This document shows, piece after piece, positions 23,650-35,709 of a stretch of 64,000 bases of DNA (position 1 is its first letter; every line of letters begins with the position of its first letter). Under the pieces are notes generated by a model. The model was not told the origin of the DNA. It saw only the letters and a list, made by a program, of their open reading frames with translations, and searched no databases. This DNA comes from Vigna angularis (Eukaryota > Streptophyta > Magnoliopsida > Fabales > Fabaceae). Position numbers and translations under genes: made by a program. The DNA is taken from positions 11,654,479 through 11,718,478 of the forward strand of contig NC_068977.1 in NCBI RefSeq assembly GCF_016808095.1, read 5' to 3'.

Positions 23650-26600
23650 TTTTCAAAGATGATGATTAAACATTCACAAATGATGAAATTGGAGTGGTTA
23701 GTGAAGATGATAAAATTGAAGATATCTTGAATGAAGCTTCGCTTAAAGGCAAATATGTCAATAAGTTAACTCTTTACAAAGGCTAATTGTTTAACAATGA
23801 CATTAATGCTTACAATTTTTTATTGTTGATTTGTAAAGACTTGTGGTTTTTCAATTAGACGTTGACATAGTGACAAACGAAACAAGAATAACATTGAAGA
23901 TATATATAGAAGAAAGTTTACTTGTAAGCCAGCACGTGTTGCTAAACAAAAAAAAATTACTAAAGTAGAAAAACAAAGGAAATGAAATAGTTCAAGATGT
24001 AATTGTTATGCAAAATTGTTGATATCTAAAAGAAAATTTGGCTTTGAGGAAAAATGAATGGTTACATGTTTAAAAACTTTCATAATCATACGTTATTAGA
24101 TGAGAAAGAAATTTGATTTCTTCTAGCTTATCGTGATATCCCTATTAATGATCAAGCTCGTATATTATTATTGTCAAAAGTTGGTTGCTTGGTAAGTCTC
24201 ATTATAAGAGTGCTTGAAGTAGAGAAAGGGATAGAGGCAGGACATCTACCATTTTTGGACAAAGATATTAGAAATTTTATTCAATCTGAAAGTAGCGTTG
24301 ATAAAGAGAACGACGCTTCATATGTTCACAAATTATGCAAAGGTTTCAAAGACAAAGATTATGCTTTCCAATATGATTTTACATTGGTTAAAACTAACAA
24401 GTAGGAGCATATTTGATGGACGAGCGTCCAAGGAGATGACGAAGGTGCGTGTCGCGATCTCCTTCGAAGCTTCCTCCAGAGATGAACGCAGCGGAAAATG
24501 ATTGGAACACAAGATTAAGAGAGAATTTATGAAAACAGAAGTGTGATAACCTTCGAAAAACCATAGACACTATAGGAAGAGAGAAATCGAAAAAGAGCGG
24601 AGCAAATCTGAGAATGAACACGAAGAACCCTAATCTGGACCAAAGGAACCCTAGAAAGGTGCAGAACATCAAAATGAATCGATCAATCGGTTCAAAATGA
24701 AGATTGAACGGTGGATAATGAAGATCAAATGGATTAAAGGTGTTTAAATGGTAGAAGAATGGTTTTAATCGGCTAAATAATGGAAGAACTCTGGAGAGAG
24801 GAACAATTCGCGAGGAAGGAGACGCGAGAGTGAAATGCGAAATGAAGTGGTGTGTGTCTGATGCGCGAGAGAAAAGCCAATGATGTGGAATGAGGGAGCT
24901 GACGCGTTGCTGAAGAAGGAAATGGATAGCAGTGACGCATGCGAGGTGGCAGCGAAGAATGGTGGCAAATAGGTGAGAGAAATAAGTGGAGCACAGTAGA
25001 AATGGAAAATGAAAATGGAGGCAGTGTGCAAGGAAGGTGGCCAGAGAGAGTCTTTGGACTCTCTAGCATGTGACTTTCAAGAGAGAATTATTTCTGAAGG
25101 TCAGAAAATCAAATTCTCATTAAGCTCAAAAGTCCCAATACAAGAGAGGAGTTGGGTATTTATAGTAACCCATGCTCCTTAAGAGCTAAGCTATGAAAGA
25201 TAAAAAAATACAAAAAGAGGACTACATCAAACAGGATTCCATCAATATTATTTGGGTATTTGGTGATTCTATACGAGCATATGAAGCTTTTGGGGATGTG
25301 GTTGTCTTTGATACTACGTATCGAATTAATTGTTATGATATGCCTCTTGGGCTATAGGTTGGAGTTGATAATCATGAAAGTTCCTTTGTTCTGTTCTATT
25401 AAGGGATGAGAAGATACCTTCCTTCACATGGGATTTAAAGGTAAGTTATAATTATTTGTTGTTATTTTTTTTCTTAAATATTAACTTTTGTATTTTCATA
25501 ATTTTTATTATTTGTTATATTTTCAAAGTTTTTTATGCTTTGTCATAAGAAAATGTCCACAATAACTGATCAAGACCAGGCACTTAAAGAAGTTGTTTCA
25601 ACGGAATTGTCAAATATATGGCATATTGTGACAAAGTTGCCAACTTGGTTTTCATTCCTTTTGGGTACAAAATATGACGACTTCAAAACTGAGTTGAAAG
25701 GATATATAATTTAGAATGTGCAAGTGATTTTGAACAACAATGAGATTTGGTGGTTGGATTTTCATCGTCAATATTGGGCCTTAGCCTATTTGAAAGAATT
25801 CTTTTTTATTGGGATGACGACAATCAGATGTTCAGAATCTATAAATTCATATATTAAAATATTCTTGGATGTTAAAACGAGTTTGGTAGACTTTGTGAAT
25901 CAAGTAAGAATATATTATTGTTTGGCGCTACAAGTTTTTTTTCTTCTGTTTTTATAATCAACTTATAAGTTTTTCATATTTCCTTTTTTTAAGGTTGGAT
26001 TTTATGTGAACATTAGAAATCAAGTTGGAGAAGAGGCGAGAATGCGTCAAAAGTATCATAATCCTCTAATGAAAATGAGTTTCCGATTGAGGAACACGTT
26101 GCATCCATACTCACATCATATGCCTTTGAGCTGATTCCACATGAGATTGATTTATTTACAAAATATGCAACCACTATGATTGGCAATGACTCTTACTCGG
26201 TGTGGCATCATACCAAACTTGATGGAGGTTGTTCTGTAATTTGGATAAAGGAAAAAAAATTCAATCCAATTCTTGTAAACAATTTCAATTTTCTAGGATA
26301 CTATGTAGACATGTTATTCGAGTGTTGTTGAAGAATGACCATTTTAGCATTCCAAAAGAATATCTTCCTTCTCGATGGAGAAGAGAAAGCTCATTGATCC
26401 CACAATCAAGACATAGTTAACTCTAATGATAACTCCTCTGTTGAGTTTCGATCACTCGTGCAATGTTTAGAGGTTGAATCATTAAAGACCAAAGATCGAG
26501 TTGAAGTAGTTATACTAAAGAGTTAAAGAAAGTCATTCACTATTTAAAAGGCATGCCTGAAGTTCAAGAAAATTCAATTAGATCTAGAACATGGTGTCCT

Positions 26601-26814
26601 AAATGTTGATGAGTGTGATGCTGAAAATCCTATCACTTCTAAAACAAAAGGTCGACCAAGAGGATCAAGGGCAAAAGAAGGAGTTGAACCTGCAAAGAAG
26701 TCTCGTCATTGTCATTATGCTAATTGTGGTGGAATCGATCATGACTCACGAAATTGTCCAATCAAAAGGAAGAAAGACTCATTATTAGCTTCACAATCAT
26801 CTCCTAATAAGTAA
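23650..26814 (+). pseudogene. FAR1-RELATED SEQUENCE / MULE transposase pseudogene
   Basis: Conceptual translation across stops and frameshifts shows the FRS domains in order. First a FAR1 DNA-binding part (about 23850-24110: FTCKPARVAKQKK..., SSRCNCYAKLLISKRK, TFHNHTLLDEKE). Then an AGHLPFLDKDIRNFIQ region (24171-24404), and after a solo-LTR insertion (24414-25244) the MULE core (25250-25960: AYEAFGDVVVFDTTYRIN, TDQDQALKEAV-like, RQYWALAYLKEFFF). Then a SWIM-type zinc finger (about 26260-26310, SCKQFQFSRILCRHV, first Cys of the usual CxC lost) and a C-terminal CX4C...C knuckle (CHYANCGGIDHDSRNC). Stop TAA is at 26812-26814. Apparent introns remain near 25441 and 25905. FRS proteins are domesticated MULE transposases that act as nuclear regulators; here many stops mean it is dead. 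Confidence 0.8.
24414..25244 (-). mobile_element. Solo LTR inside the FRS pseudogene
   Basis: On the minus strand it begins TGATGGAATCC (25244) and ends CTCGTCCATCA (24414). It is flanked by the 5-bp duplication ATATT (24409-24413, 25245-25249). No internal region or second LTR is present, so it arose by LTR-LTR recombination. A TATA box (ACTATAAATACCC) lies at about 25155. The same family is at 57856-58837 on the plus strand. Confidence 0.9.
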
Positions 26815-27743
26815 TGCATGATTTTGTTGTATTCTAAAGTTTCATTAATTTGTAATATGTAGGTGATTGGTTGAAAGTGACATGTATTGGTTATATTTTC
26901 CTCTTAATTAAACTTTTTATACTGTGATACTAGTATTAAACCTTCTGTATATGTACTTATGCGAAGGTAATATTTTTATGTGACTATTGCACTCCTTTTT
27001 GCAGTAGAACTTTATTACACTGCATTATACTTTTGAAGACAATGAAAATGAGACAAAACAAAACACATAAGTTTCTTAAAAATGAAATACCAAAAAGACA
27101 TTCATTTTTCTCATTATTTATTACAATAATGACTATACTTTTTTTGTTATACGTTATTTCATAACATTTAATAATAATGACAACTTTTAACTTATTATAA
27201 ACTAGTTTTAGTTCTTACAAAAACTTATTTCTTTTTCTTTTTCTTATTTTCTTCTCCTAAAAAAAGTTTTTATATAGAAGTTCATCTAAACAAGTCTAAT
27301 GTTCAACAAACAACAAAAACATAAATTGTTATTTGAACTACTTCGATTCTAGCATAGTGTTATAGAGAAAGGAGTGAAGATTTACTTGATACAAGAGAGG
27401 CCTATTGTGGGTTTGTAGCGGTCAACAATACAAGCCACTATTGTTCTAAGTAATTGAAGCAAGAAGAATGCAGGACATTCAATAAAAAAAACAGAGGGAC
27501 ACACACATCATATCAATAAAAGGATGAGTAAGATCATCCCACAAAAACTAAGAAAGAAAAGTATAGATAAAGCTCACACACATAACAGAATCAGCCAATC
27601 CATAATGGAATCGCTACTTCCATTTTCAATGTCAAGTTTTTTTCTCCTATATTTGTCTGCAATCCCTAACCTAACCGACTCTCATAGTAATAATGAAGAA
27701 AACATTCAAACACTAAGTAGGGTGTTTAAGTGTATAAGAATGA
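26815..27743. other. Spacer between transposase pseudogene and right inverted repeat
   Basis: AT-rich; no recognisable product. A 77-codon ORF at 27524-27757 runs into the inverted repeat and is unlikely to be a gene. Confidence 0.4.
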
Positions 27744-28185
27744 AGATAAACTACTAATTCTACAATTTAAAAACGAAATTTAATAATAATCAGAAGGGAA
27801 AAGATATAACACAACACTCCAATCAAAAATCAACATCAACATCAACATCATCAATTATTTTTTTATTAAAGTGGAAAACAAATGAACGAACAGAGCAAGA
27901 GCAACAAATTGTGGTGTCGTAGGTTGTTGTGTGTGGGTAAGAGGGAGTATGGAGATGAGAGAGAAACAAATTAGATAATTGAGGAAGGTAGATTAGGGTT
28001 AGGCGAGTGTTTCTGATTTTTTCAATTGGGGCTATCGTAGGTATGACAGATAAAAGGTTGGAATCAGAGAGATGAAAGAGAAAGGAATAAGAGGAATGAG
28101 GGAGGTGAGTAAGGGTTTGAGGGTTTCTTGTTTTTTTTTTTAGTTTTGAGAATGAAAATTATTCAAATATCATTGACCTTAAAAC
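27744..28185 (-). repeat. Right long inverted repeat
   Basis: Reverse complement of the left repeat at 16770-17205; see that entry for shared blocks. It contains a CATCAACATCAACATCAACATC microsatellite-like stretch that is shorter in the left copy. Confidence 0.8.
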
Positions 28186-28265
28186 TTATAATCCATAATA
28201 TATGAAGGTATTTTTGTCTACTAAAACCTGGTACACATTGCTAAAATGTACCAACTAAAAAAAGT

Positions 28266-29089
<824 letters not shown>

Positions 29090-30077
29090 ACCAAGAGGTT
29101 GTGAATTGGTTTCCTTTTGCAAATGTGTGCCTATAATATTTTTCTCTCCATCTTATCTTACTTAGCAAATAAATTAAACAATAATAAAGATTATAGATAA
29201 TTTTATACTAGTTCCGATCATAAGGATCCTACGTCCAGTTGTTAATCCCAAACAGAGATTAACATTCCACTATCACAAAACCAATAAACTATTACAATCA
29301 CACAGAAAGACAAGTTTGAGGATTTAGATCTTTACATGAAACTCACTTCCCCTGAAGGCCATAAGGGATGAACATGTCCTTCGAATGATTCATGAAGGAT
29401 GAACACTTTCTTTAAATCTTTACAAAGGATGTCAGGCTTCACTTAGCAATAGCAATAGCACTCCATCACTCCGAGTGAAAGTTCTCACTTTTTTCCAACA
29501 AAATGTTCTCAAAGCCAAAGTACAAGAGTACCACACACCCTACATCACACTTTTCTCATTTTACAACTAACAGATGTCTGCTAGAATTAGAGTCTAAAAC
29601 ATCTTTATAAAGACCTCACTCAAGGACAGCTCCAAAAATTTGTTGTTATTTTTTTGTCATGTGATAATCGATTACACACTTATGGTAATCAATTATGCAT
29701 TTAATGGATGCACAAGGGCCAAAAACATGCTTAAAAAACCCAACGACTAGTTGTGATATGGTAAGTCATAATTGATTATGGATAATCAATTATTCTAGAG
29801 TCAAAATGAGTTTTTAGCAACATTTAAAAACCTCTTTATGCTAATCGATTATCTTAAGTAGCTAATTAATTATTGTAGGACTTTTTTATTCCAAAACGAA
29901 TTTTAAAGCATAACTTACATGGAATCAAACAACATATAATGTTCTATACATAAAACTACTTATTATAAAAGCTTTAACCAATAAAACAAGTCTTCATGAA
30001 GGTCTTCTTGTAAAGTGAGCACTTGAGACTTGATTTGGACATCAACAAAACTTTTATACTTGATGACTTTGCAAACA
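29090..30077 (-). mobile_element. Copia (Maximus/SIRE-like) 3' LTR
   Basis: On the minus strand it starts TGTTTGCAAAG at 30077, directly after the polypurine tract AAAAAGAGGGAGAT (30078-30092). It ends near 29090 after a CAATTCAC...CTTGG-type motif. It contains several ATAATCGATTA-type motifs (29664, 29838) and a TATACTAGTTCCGATCA block shared with 48170 and 3810. The end near 29090 is approximate. Confidence 0.65.
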
Positions 30078-30746
30078 ATCTCCCTCTTTTTGATGATGAT
30101 CAAAACTTCTTTGATTTAAAGCTTTTTTAAGGACCTATACTCATAATATATAACTCATACACAACTTAAAGAAGAGAAGGCAGTAGTAGATACGAGGTAA
30201 ACATATTAAAGCCTTTAAACATATTTCTCCCCTTTTATAATCATTAAAAAAAGAGCTATGTATGATTAATTATTTCTCCCCCTTAAAATAAAACTCCCCT
30301 TGAATAAAAGCCATAAAAAATAAAAAATAACAAAGAAAATTTTTATTAATGTAAACATAGGAGGCGCAAATGCAAACATAAAGCAATACAAGGAATTCTA
30401 GAACTCATCACTACATTGGTCATCTATAGGGTTGATATAGTCTTCTAACGCTTGGAGGATAATGTCTAGATTCCTAATGAGCGAACAAACTTCTTCATGC
30501 TTTAAAGCTTGAAGAGCGAACATTTCAAATAGCTTCCTAGAGATACTTTAAAATTATAGGAGGAATTAGTAGGAGCATGACTAGGAGTAGAAGGTTCAGT
30601 TATGTTTGGGGCATCTGTCATCTATTGGTCTTTGTCGTCATCATCTAGGTTCCCTATACCATCACAATGGATATACGTATTTACTTGCAAGAAAAAGCCC
30701 ATCTAGAGTAGAGAAGTGGATCTGATCTCACTTCCATTGTAGGTAC

Positions 30747-32682
30747 TGATAATGACATATTTTACCATGAATTAAGAGAAAATGTCAACCCTTCCTTAAC
30801 TTTTTACCTTGTAAATCCTAGTTTTCTTTTAGTTGTTAAGTGGTTGCACCTTAAGCTCTAATGAGATATTTTGATCACTAATCCATGCTTTTATGTGCTT
30901 AAAGTAGTTGGAAGAAGTCTATGCATCGAATGAAGGCACTGGAAACCAAGGAAAGCAAGAAAAACAACAAAAATGAAGAACCAGAACTCTGCTGAAAAGC
31001 TAGCTCGGGCCCCCCTGGTCTATGGGGGCTTGAGTGCTAGTGGATCATGACTGTCATGCACTTGAGCCCCCCTCCTTCTGGGGGCTAGAGCACCAACTTT
31101 GCTAACATGGCAGATTTGCCCTATTTAACTCAGAGGCACGAAGAGCTTGACATCTTTGGCTGCCCAATTACGATTTCTCTCATTTGGAGCTCTTGGAGAC
31201 GAGCTAGGAGCTGTGGGAACAATCCTTCTTCATCCTTGGGTCTTCTTTCTTCTTCCATTTCCACCATTATTGTAAGCTTGAGATCTCCATTCATGGAGAG
31301 CTAGTTTCATTGTTATTGGGGGATTGATGAGCCACTGAAATCTTATGTAAACTATTGTGTTTTGAATGAATATATGTCTCTTTCATTGATTGTTAGTGTT
31401 TAATTCCTTCTCTTAATGCTTGTTGTGAAATTGCTACCTATGACATGATTTTAGGGTTTGCTTGATATTGGGAAATGTTGGGTAAATCTGGACTTGGATT
31501 AAAGACCTAAAGGAAATAGTATCTAGGGATAGAACTAGGACTTTTGGTTGTCTTAAATCTCACATCTTAATGCGGAAATAATTGTTAGGTTTTCCAAGGG
31601 ATTTGAGCCTAATGAGGGAGTCTAGGCTCTCTCTACCCAGGGATGGGTTTGAGTAAATTAGTAGATTGACATTGACATATTAATGAAGAGGAAGTGTTTT
31701 TTTATACATAAGAGTGAAGTAGGTGAAATCATACCCCCAACAATATCATTCCATATCATTTCTAATCTTTCCATTTCCAAGTGTTTGAGTATCTAAGATC
31801 ACTTTTATAATTTATGTTTCATGTTTACTTTAATTGCACTAAAACTCAAATTATGGAAGCATTCTTTAGTCAACGTGATGGAAGCTACTCCAGGATGTGC
31901 AGAAGAAGCTCCACAACTCAGAGAATTGGCAGCGGATGAAAGGAAACAGTGGAGGTTCGGAGCGCACTCAAGGTGTTTGTGAAATTGTCTGGTGGTGTTG
32001 AATGGCTGTGTTTGGTAGAGTTCTAGCTCAGTAGGCTTTCCAAAGGGGAAAGAAGCTAGAGGAGGTGCTAGATAACAAAGCACAGAGGTGAACTTGAGAG
32101 TAATAGCTGGAAATTGGCAGCATTTCTTTACTTCAATTCAAGTTATTCTTACAATGGATTGAGGTTCTCTTTTATAGATGAAGAGATGCCTTCAAACGTG
32201 CCTAGCAAGCTACTGGAAATGTAAGAGAGACGTGTTGGAGAAGCTATACGGACTAAGTTGTATGTTCCATGTGCACAACATTGAAAACGTGCTCAAAAGA
32301 GATGAAACTACATTGTTGCTTTATGTTTCATATATAACATGTGCTTCAAACTTGGACATTGGTGAGTGGCAGCGGCTGCAAGCTTCTTTGGCTGCTTGGT
32401 TATGCTTCCAAGCCTTATTATTGTCCTACAAAACAATGTAGATATATTTAGTAAAGTAATCATTCTAAGACTTAGAAAGAAAAGAACTTTTGTTTATTCA
32501 ACTTCCCTTTCTTAGTCTTAAGTTGATACTTCTTAGGATGGAAAGTCCCTAAAGGGGTTGCCATCACAACGTTAGTTGGAAATTACACGATTGTTTGGTG
32601 ACACGAGTCTCTTGGGAAACGATATTCAGTCTTACCTGTTTATTACTTGAAACTATTTGGTACACTTGCCAAAGTCTCAGCA
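30747..32682 (+). mobile_element. Solo LTR (itself carrying a nested solo LTR)
   Basis: It begins TGATAATGACATATTTTACC and ends AAGTCTCAGCA, with target duplication GGTAC (30742-30746, 32683-32687). Removing the nested solo LTR and its duplication leaves about 1.24 kb. The right part (GTGACACGAGTCTCTTGGGAAACG...) is typical of a large legume gypsy LTR. Strand is tentative. It interrupts the PF20167-like ORF. Confidence 0.8.
31876..32566 (-). mobile_element. Nested solo LTR, same family as the 5391-13564 gypsy element
   Basis: On the minus strand it begins TGATGGCAACCCCTTTAGGG (32566) and ends GTAGCTTCCATCA (31876); 691 bp. Target duplication CAACG flanks it (31871-31875, 32567-32571). Shared blocks with the gypsy LTR include AGTA(C/T)CAACTTAAG and CTAAGAAAGGG(G/A)AGTTGAA. 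Confidence 0.9.
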
Positions 32683-33472
32683 GGTACTCTAAGAGGCTTC
32701 TCCTAAAGTGTCTACTCCCTTGTATTCATATATTCTTGAAACCAATAAAGCACAAGGTAGAGGGTAATGTGGATACCTCTTAGCCATCATCATAGTATCA
32801 AAGATGAAACTAGGCTAATGAATTAATATATCATTGATTATCCATCATGTCGCCAGCCTCAAAGCATTGAGCATGACTGGAAGCACGTAGACACAATAAA
32901 CAGATGATCATTAAATGAATCATACTCTAATCTGTTTCAAGATCGTCAACCAACAACTACTTCTTATTCACTAGCAACTACTTCTTATTCACTAGCAATT
33001 CAGGATCCTTCGAGAATGAACGAAAGGCCATTATCATATTGAAATTATCGAGGCCCTCAGAAAGCATCAATGTGTCCTCATGTAGCTGGATCTTTGCCAT
33101 AGATGTACATATATAATCATCCAACATAATATCTACTTCATTTACCCTTGTGGAGTAGATTTTATCATGTACCTTAAGATTAAAACAAAAAACCTAAACC
33201 AGATCAGAATAATACTTACCTTGCATCTCTAACAGCGACTGAATACTCAGTGGAAAACTGAGGAGGAAATTGAAAACCATAATTAGAACCAAATGAGATC
33301 AACATACTTAGGAGAAATCAATTTTCTCTCCTTCCAAAAGGATTTACACTCTTTAAGCTTTTCTTCATCCGATATCCAACACTAAGGTTGTTGTTGTGCA
33401 CTAAAGGTTGGGTTGAAGAAGATGAATGTGAGCTTCTTTTGGTCTGAAGCTTCTTCCTTGAAGAATCAGCCA

Positions 33473-33764
33473 TGAAAAAAATGAATGGATCAAAGAAAGG
33501 TAGAGAGGTAGTGTGGAGAATAAACATAAACGAACATGAATGCACAAAAACCACAAAAGATGATATGTTAATCGATTAGAAATCCCTATATATACATATT
33601 TGATCCAACAATGCTTAATTAATGCAAAACTAGTCATTTATGACCATTGTAACGATTAGTTTTTGAGATCCCAACATTCAAAACTTGTGATAATAAATTA
33701 TTTCTTCAGATAATCAATTATCGTTTCAAAATTGAAGCCTAGAACTTATCATAATCGATTATGG
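33473..33764 (-). other. Copia internal spacer upstream of the PF20167-like ORF
   Basis: Contains ATAATCGATTA-type motifs (33750) as in the neighbouring LTR. No coding signal; pol is not seen before the CACTA terminus at 33765. Confidence 0.35.
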
Positions 33765-34010
33765 CACTAGTACAAAAACAGCGTATAACGTCACGCGTTC
33801 AACGTCCAACCACCGAATAGCCAACGTTAAAAATGAGCGGTGACATTTTTGTAAATAAATGCAATTATTAAATGTCGTTTAGAATTCTAATTTGACATAA
33901 AAGATATAAAACGTCGAATGCCTTTTAAATTCGATGTCAAAAGGTTAATGAATTCAATAAAAATTCGATGTCGAATGCCTTTTAAATTCGATGTCAAAAG
34001 GTGCTAACAT
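33765..34010 (+). mobile_element. CACTA transposon terminus
   Basis: CACTAGTACAAAAACAGCG at 33765 is a CACTA-type end. It is followed by subterminal short repeats in both orientations built on ACGTC/TCGATGTC, including a duplicated block (GCCTTTTAAATTCGATGTC at about 33919 and 33978). The other end was not found before the Pack-MULE at 34151 or shortly after it, so the element is truncated or larger than I can trace. Confidence 0.65.
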
Positions 34011-34150
34011 CTTCTCTACACCTAACCAACTCCTAGACCCAAAATTCGACTTCATTAATCGCGCTTTATCTTTTCAATTAAGTTATAGTTTTTCAAAATA
34101 AAATATGGTGGTGACTCTCAAACTATTTTTAAACATTATTATTAATTTTT

Positions 34151-35695
34151 GGGTTAAATATGTTTTTAGTCCCTCAACTATCAAGCGATTTTGTTTTTCG
34201 TCCCTATTTCAAACTTTGTACGTTTTTATCCCTCTCCTTAAGGAAATCTTAATTTTTGGTCCCCAAAAACTAACGCCGTTAAATTTAATCTGACGTGGCT
34301 AACGGTATGCCACGTTTTGTCATGGTAAAAATTGAAAATCTGTAAAAATAGTCTGAGTTGGCTAACGACCCTCCTCCCTCTCTCGACCTCCACCCCCGAC
34401 ACCACCACCTCTGCCTCGGTCTTTCACCTCAGCCCCGCCGCCCTCCACTGCCCTTTGGCGACCTCCGCTGCCCTCCGTTTTGTCTATCAGTTTTGCCGAA
34501 TGAAATTGTCTTTATTTCATAGTATTAATTGGGATGTCATAAAGAAAGTTGAAGAAGATGATAAGAACAAGGTGGTGAGACAGAGACGTTACTGCCTCGA
34601 TTTTTAAGGTGATCTTTATCATACCTGAGGGAGAAAATCTGGAAAAAAGGGAAATTTATTGCCAGGGGATTAAGGGAAATTTACTCCGCTCCACCTCTCT
34701 GCAAATCATCAGCACCAGACCGGGAACATAGAAAACAGGAACCGGGTTTACTGTATGAGCAGAATAAGCAAATTCTTGGGAATAGTGGACTACAAGGTTA
34801 CCCGGGTAGAGGTTTTGGTTGAGGTTGGGTTGCGGTTCCGTTTCAGGTTCCATTTGATTTTCCTTGGAGTCCGAATCAGCAACAAAGTTTGAAAGTTTAG
34901 TCTTTACTAGGGGAAGGTTCGGAAGAGAAGGAACGCAGGGCACTGATGAGGTGGAATAGTGCGGTGAGGAAACAACTGGGGCGGAAGAACCTGGATCCGA
35001 AACGGAAACGTTGTCTTAGAGAACGGGTCGGTCCTTGGGTCGTGGGTCGCGTTGGTGTGTGTTGTCGGAGTTGTCTAATCTGAAGAGGTAATCGAGTACT
35101 TCCGAGACCATGGAAGAGGCTTCAGAGCGGCCACGCTCAAGACCCGAAACGCCACCGTTTAGTGCCTCAAGGAACCAGTTCTCGCGTTTGGCTGAGCCGT
35201 TAAATAGCGAGCTAATGCTACTGGTTCGAGAATCTTCCCCTTCGGGGAAGAGGAAGAGCCGAAGCTGCGCCAATCGCGGGTTCTAATTTTGTGCCACGCG
35301 GTTAATGGCGTTGTGATATGTGTGGATGGGTTTCTTCTCTGGAGCGCAATTTAGGGTTGAGTTTTGTTATGGTTGGCGGTGGCGGATTGCGCGAGAGGTT
35401 GGTGGTGGCGGGCTTGCGTGAGGACGAAGTTGAAGGGGAAGGTGGTGGTGGAAGAGGAGAGAAGGAGAAGAGGGTGGTGAATAGTGGCACACCGTGAACG
35501 TGGCACAAGATTACTGTGAAGCTGGTATCATGTGTGGCATATCGTTAGCCACGTCAGATTAAATTTAACGGCGTTAGTTTTTGAGGACCAAAAATTATGA
35601 TTTCCTTAAGGAGAGGATCAAAACGTACAAAGTTTGAAATAGGGACGAAAAACAAAATCGCTTGATAGTTGAGGGACTAAAAACATATTTAACCC
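34151..35695. mobile_element. Pack-MULE: non-autonomous Mutator-like element with captured gene fragment
   Basis: Terminal inverted repeats of about 163 bp (34151-34313 and 35533-35695) start GGGTTAAATATGTTTTTAGT and are nearly identical. The element is flanked by a perfect 9-bp duplication TTAATTTTT (34142-34150, 35696-35704), the MULE signature. The 1.2-kb interior is GC-rich and encodes, on the minus strand, part of a PB1-domain protein, without transposase. Near-identical TIRs suggest a comparatively recent insertion. It sits between a CACTA terminus and a gypsy pol tail. Confidence 0.92.
34656..35285 (-). pseudogene. Captured fragment of a plant PB1-domain protein gene
   Basis: Two minus-strand open stretches in the same frame (35273-35016 and 34943-34656; their starts are 330 bp apart) are joined across one in-frame stop. 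The first reads LRLFLFPEGEDSR, SISSLFNGSAKRENWFLEAL, GLERGRSEASSMVSEV and DYLFRLDNSD. The second reads PCVPSLPNLP..., then EPETEPQPNLNQNL and VVHYSQEFAYSAHTV. This order is what I recall for the region after the PB1 (octicosapeptide/Phox/Bem1p) domain in Arabidopsis/legume PB1-domain proteins. The PB1 domain itself is largely absent. Lying inside MULE TIRs, it is a capture; coding function is unlikely. The parent is inferred from memory of the family. Confidence 0.6.
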
Positions 35696-35709
35696 TTAAT
35701 TTTTTGATT

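Larger units (their letters stand above)
16770..28185 (+). mobile_element. Putative Mutator-like element with long TIRs and a FRS-type transposase pseudogene
   Basis: Inverted repeats of about 430 bp (16770-17205 and 27744-28185) face each other across 11.4 kb, and the interior carries a FAR1/FRS-type MULE transposase pseudogene (23650-26814, plus strand). Long TIRs plus such a transposase are the hallmark of Jittery-like MULEs. The interior also has a GC-rich unidentified region (17730-18640), an (AT)n tract and a solo LTR. The outermost ends and the expected 9-11 bp target duplication could not be fixed: an AT microsatellite abuts the right end and outer similarity fades. It is possible that two independent copies of a smaller repeat happen to flank the pseudogene. 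Confidence 0.5.
30398..33472 (-). pseudogene. PF20167-like ORF of a copia element, split by nested LTR insertions
   Basis: The ORF opens at ATG 33472 (MADSSRKKLQTKRSSHS). Minus-strand fragments then read GKYYSDLVRVFFFNLKV, KIYSTRVNEVDIMLDDYI and IYEYKGVDTLGE, matching the layout of the ORF at 491-1613 and of the 'putative plant transposon protein' family. At 32683-32687 it is interrupted by the solo LTR 30747-32682 and resumes at 30746 with STYNGSEIR..., an acidic NLDDDDKDQ, a Pro/Thr/Ser stretch and a final helix, ending at TAG 30398-30400. It lies just upstream of the 3' LTR 29090-30077. Stops and frameshifts show it is inactive. Function of the intact family is unknown. Confidence 0.65.
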
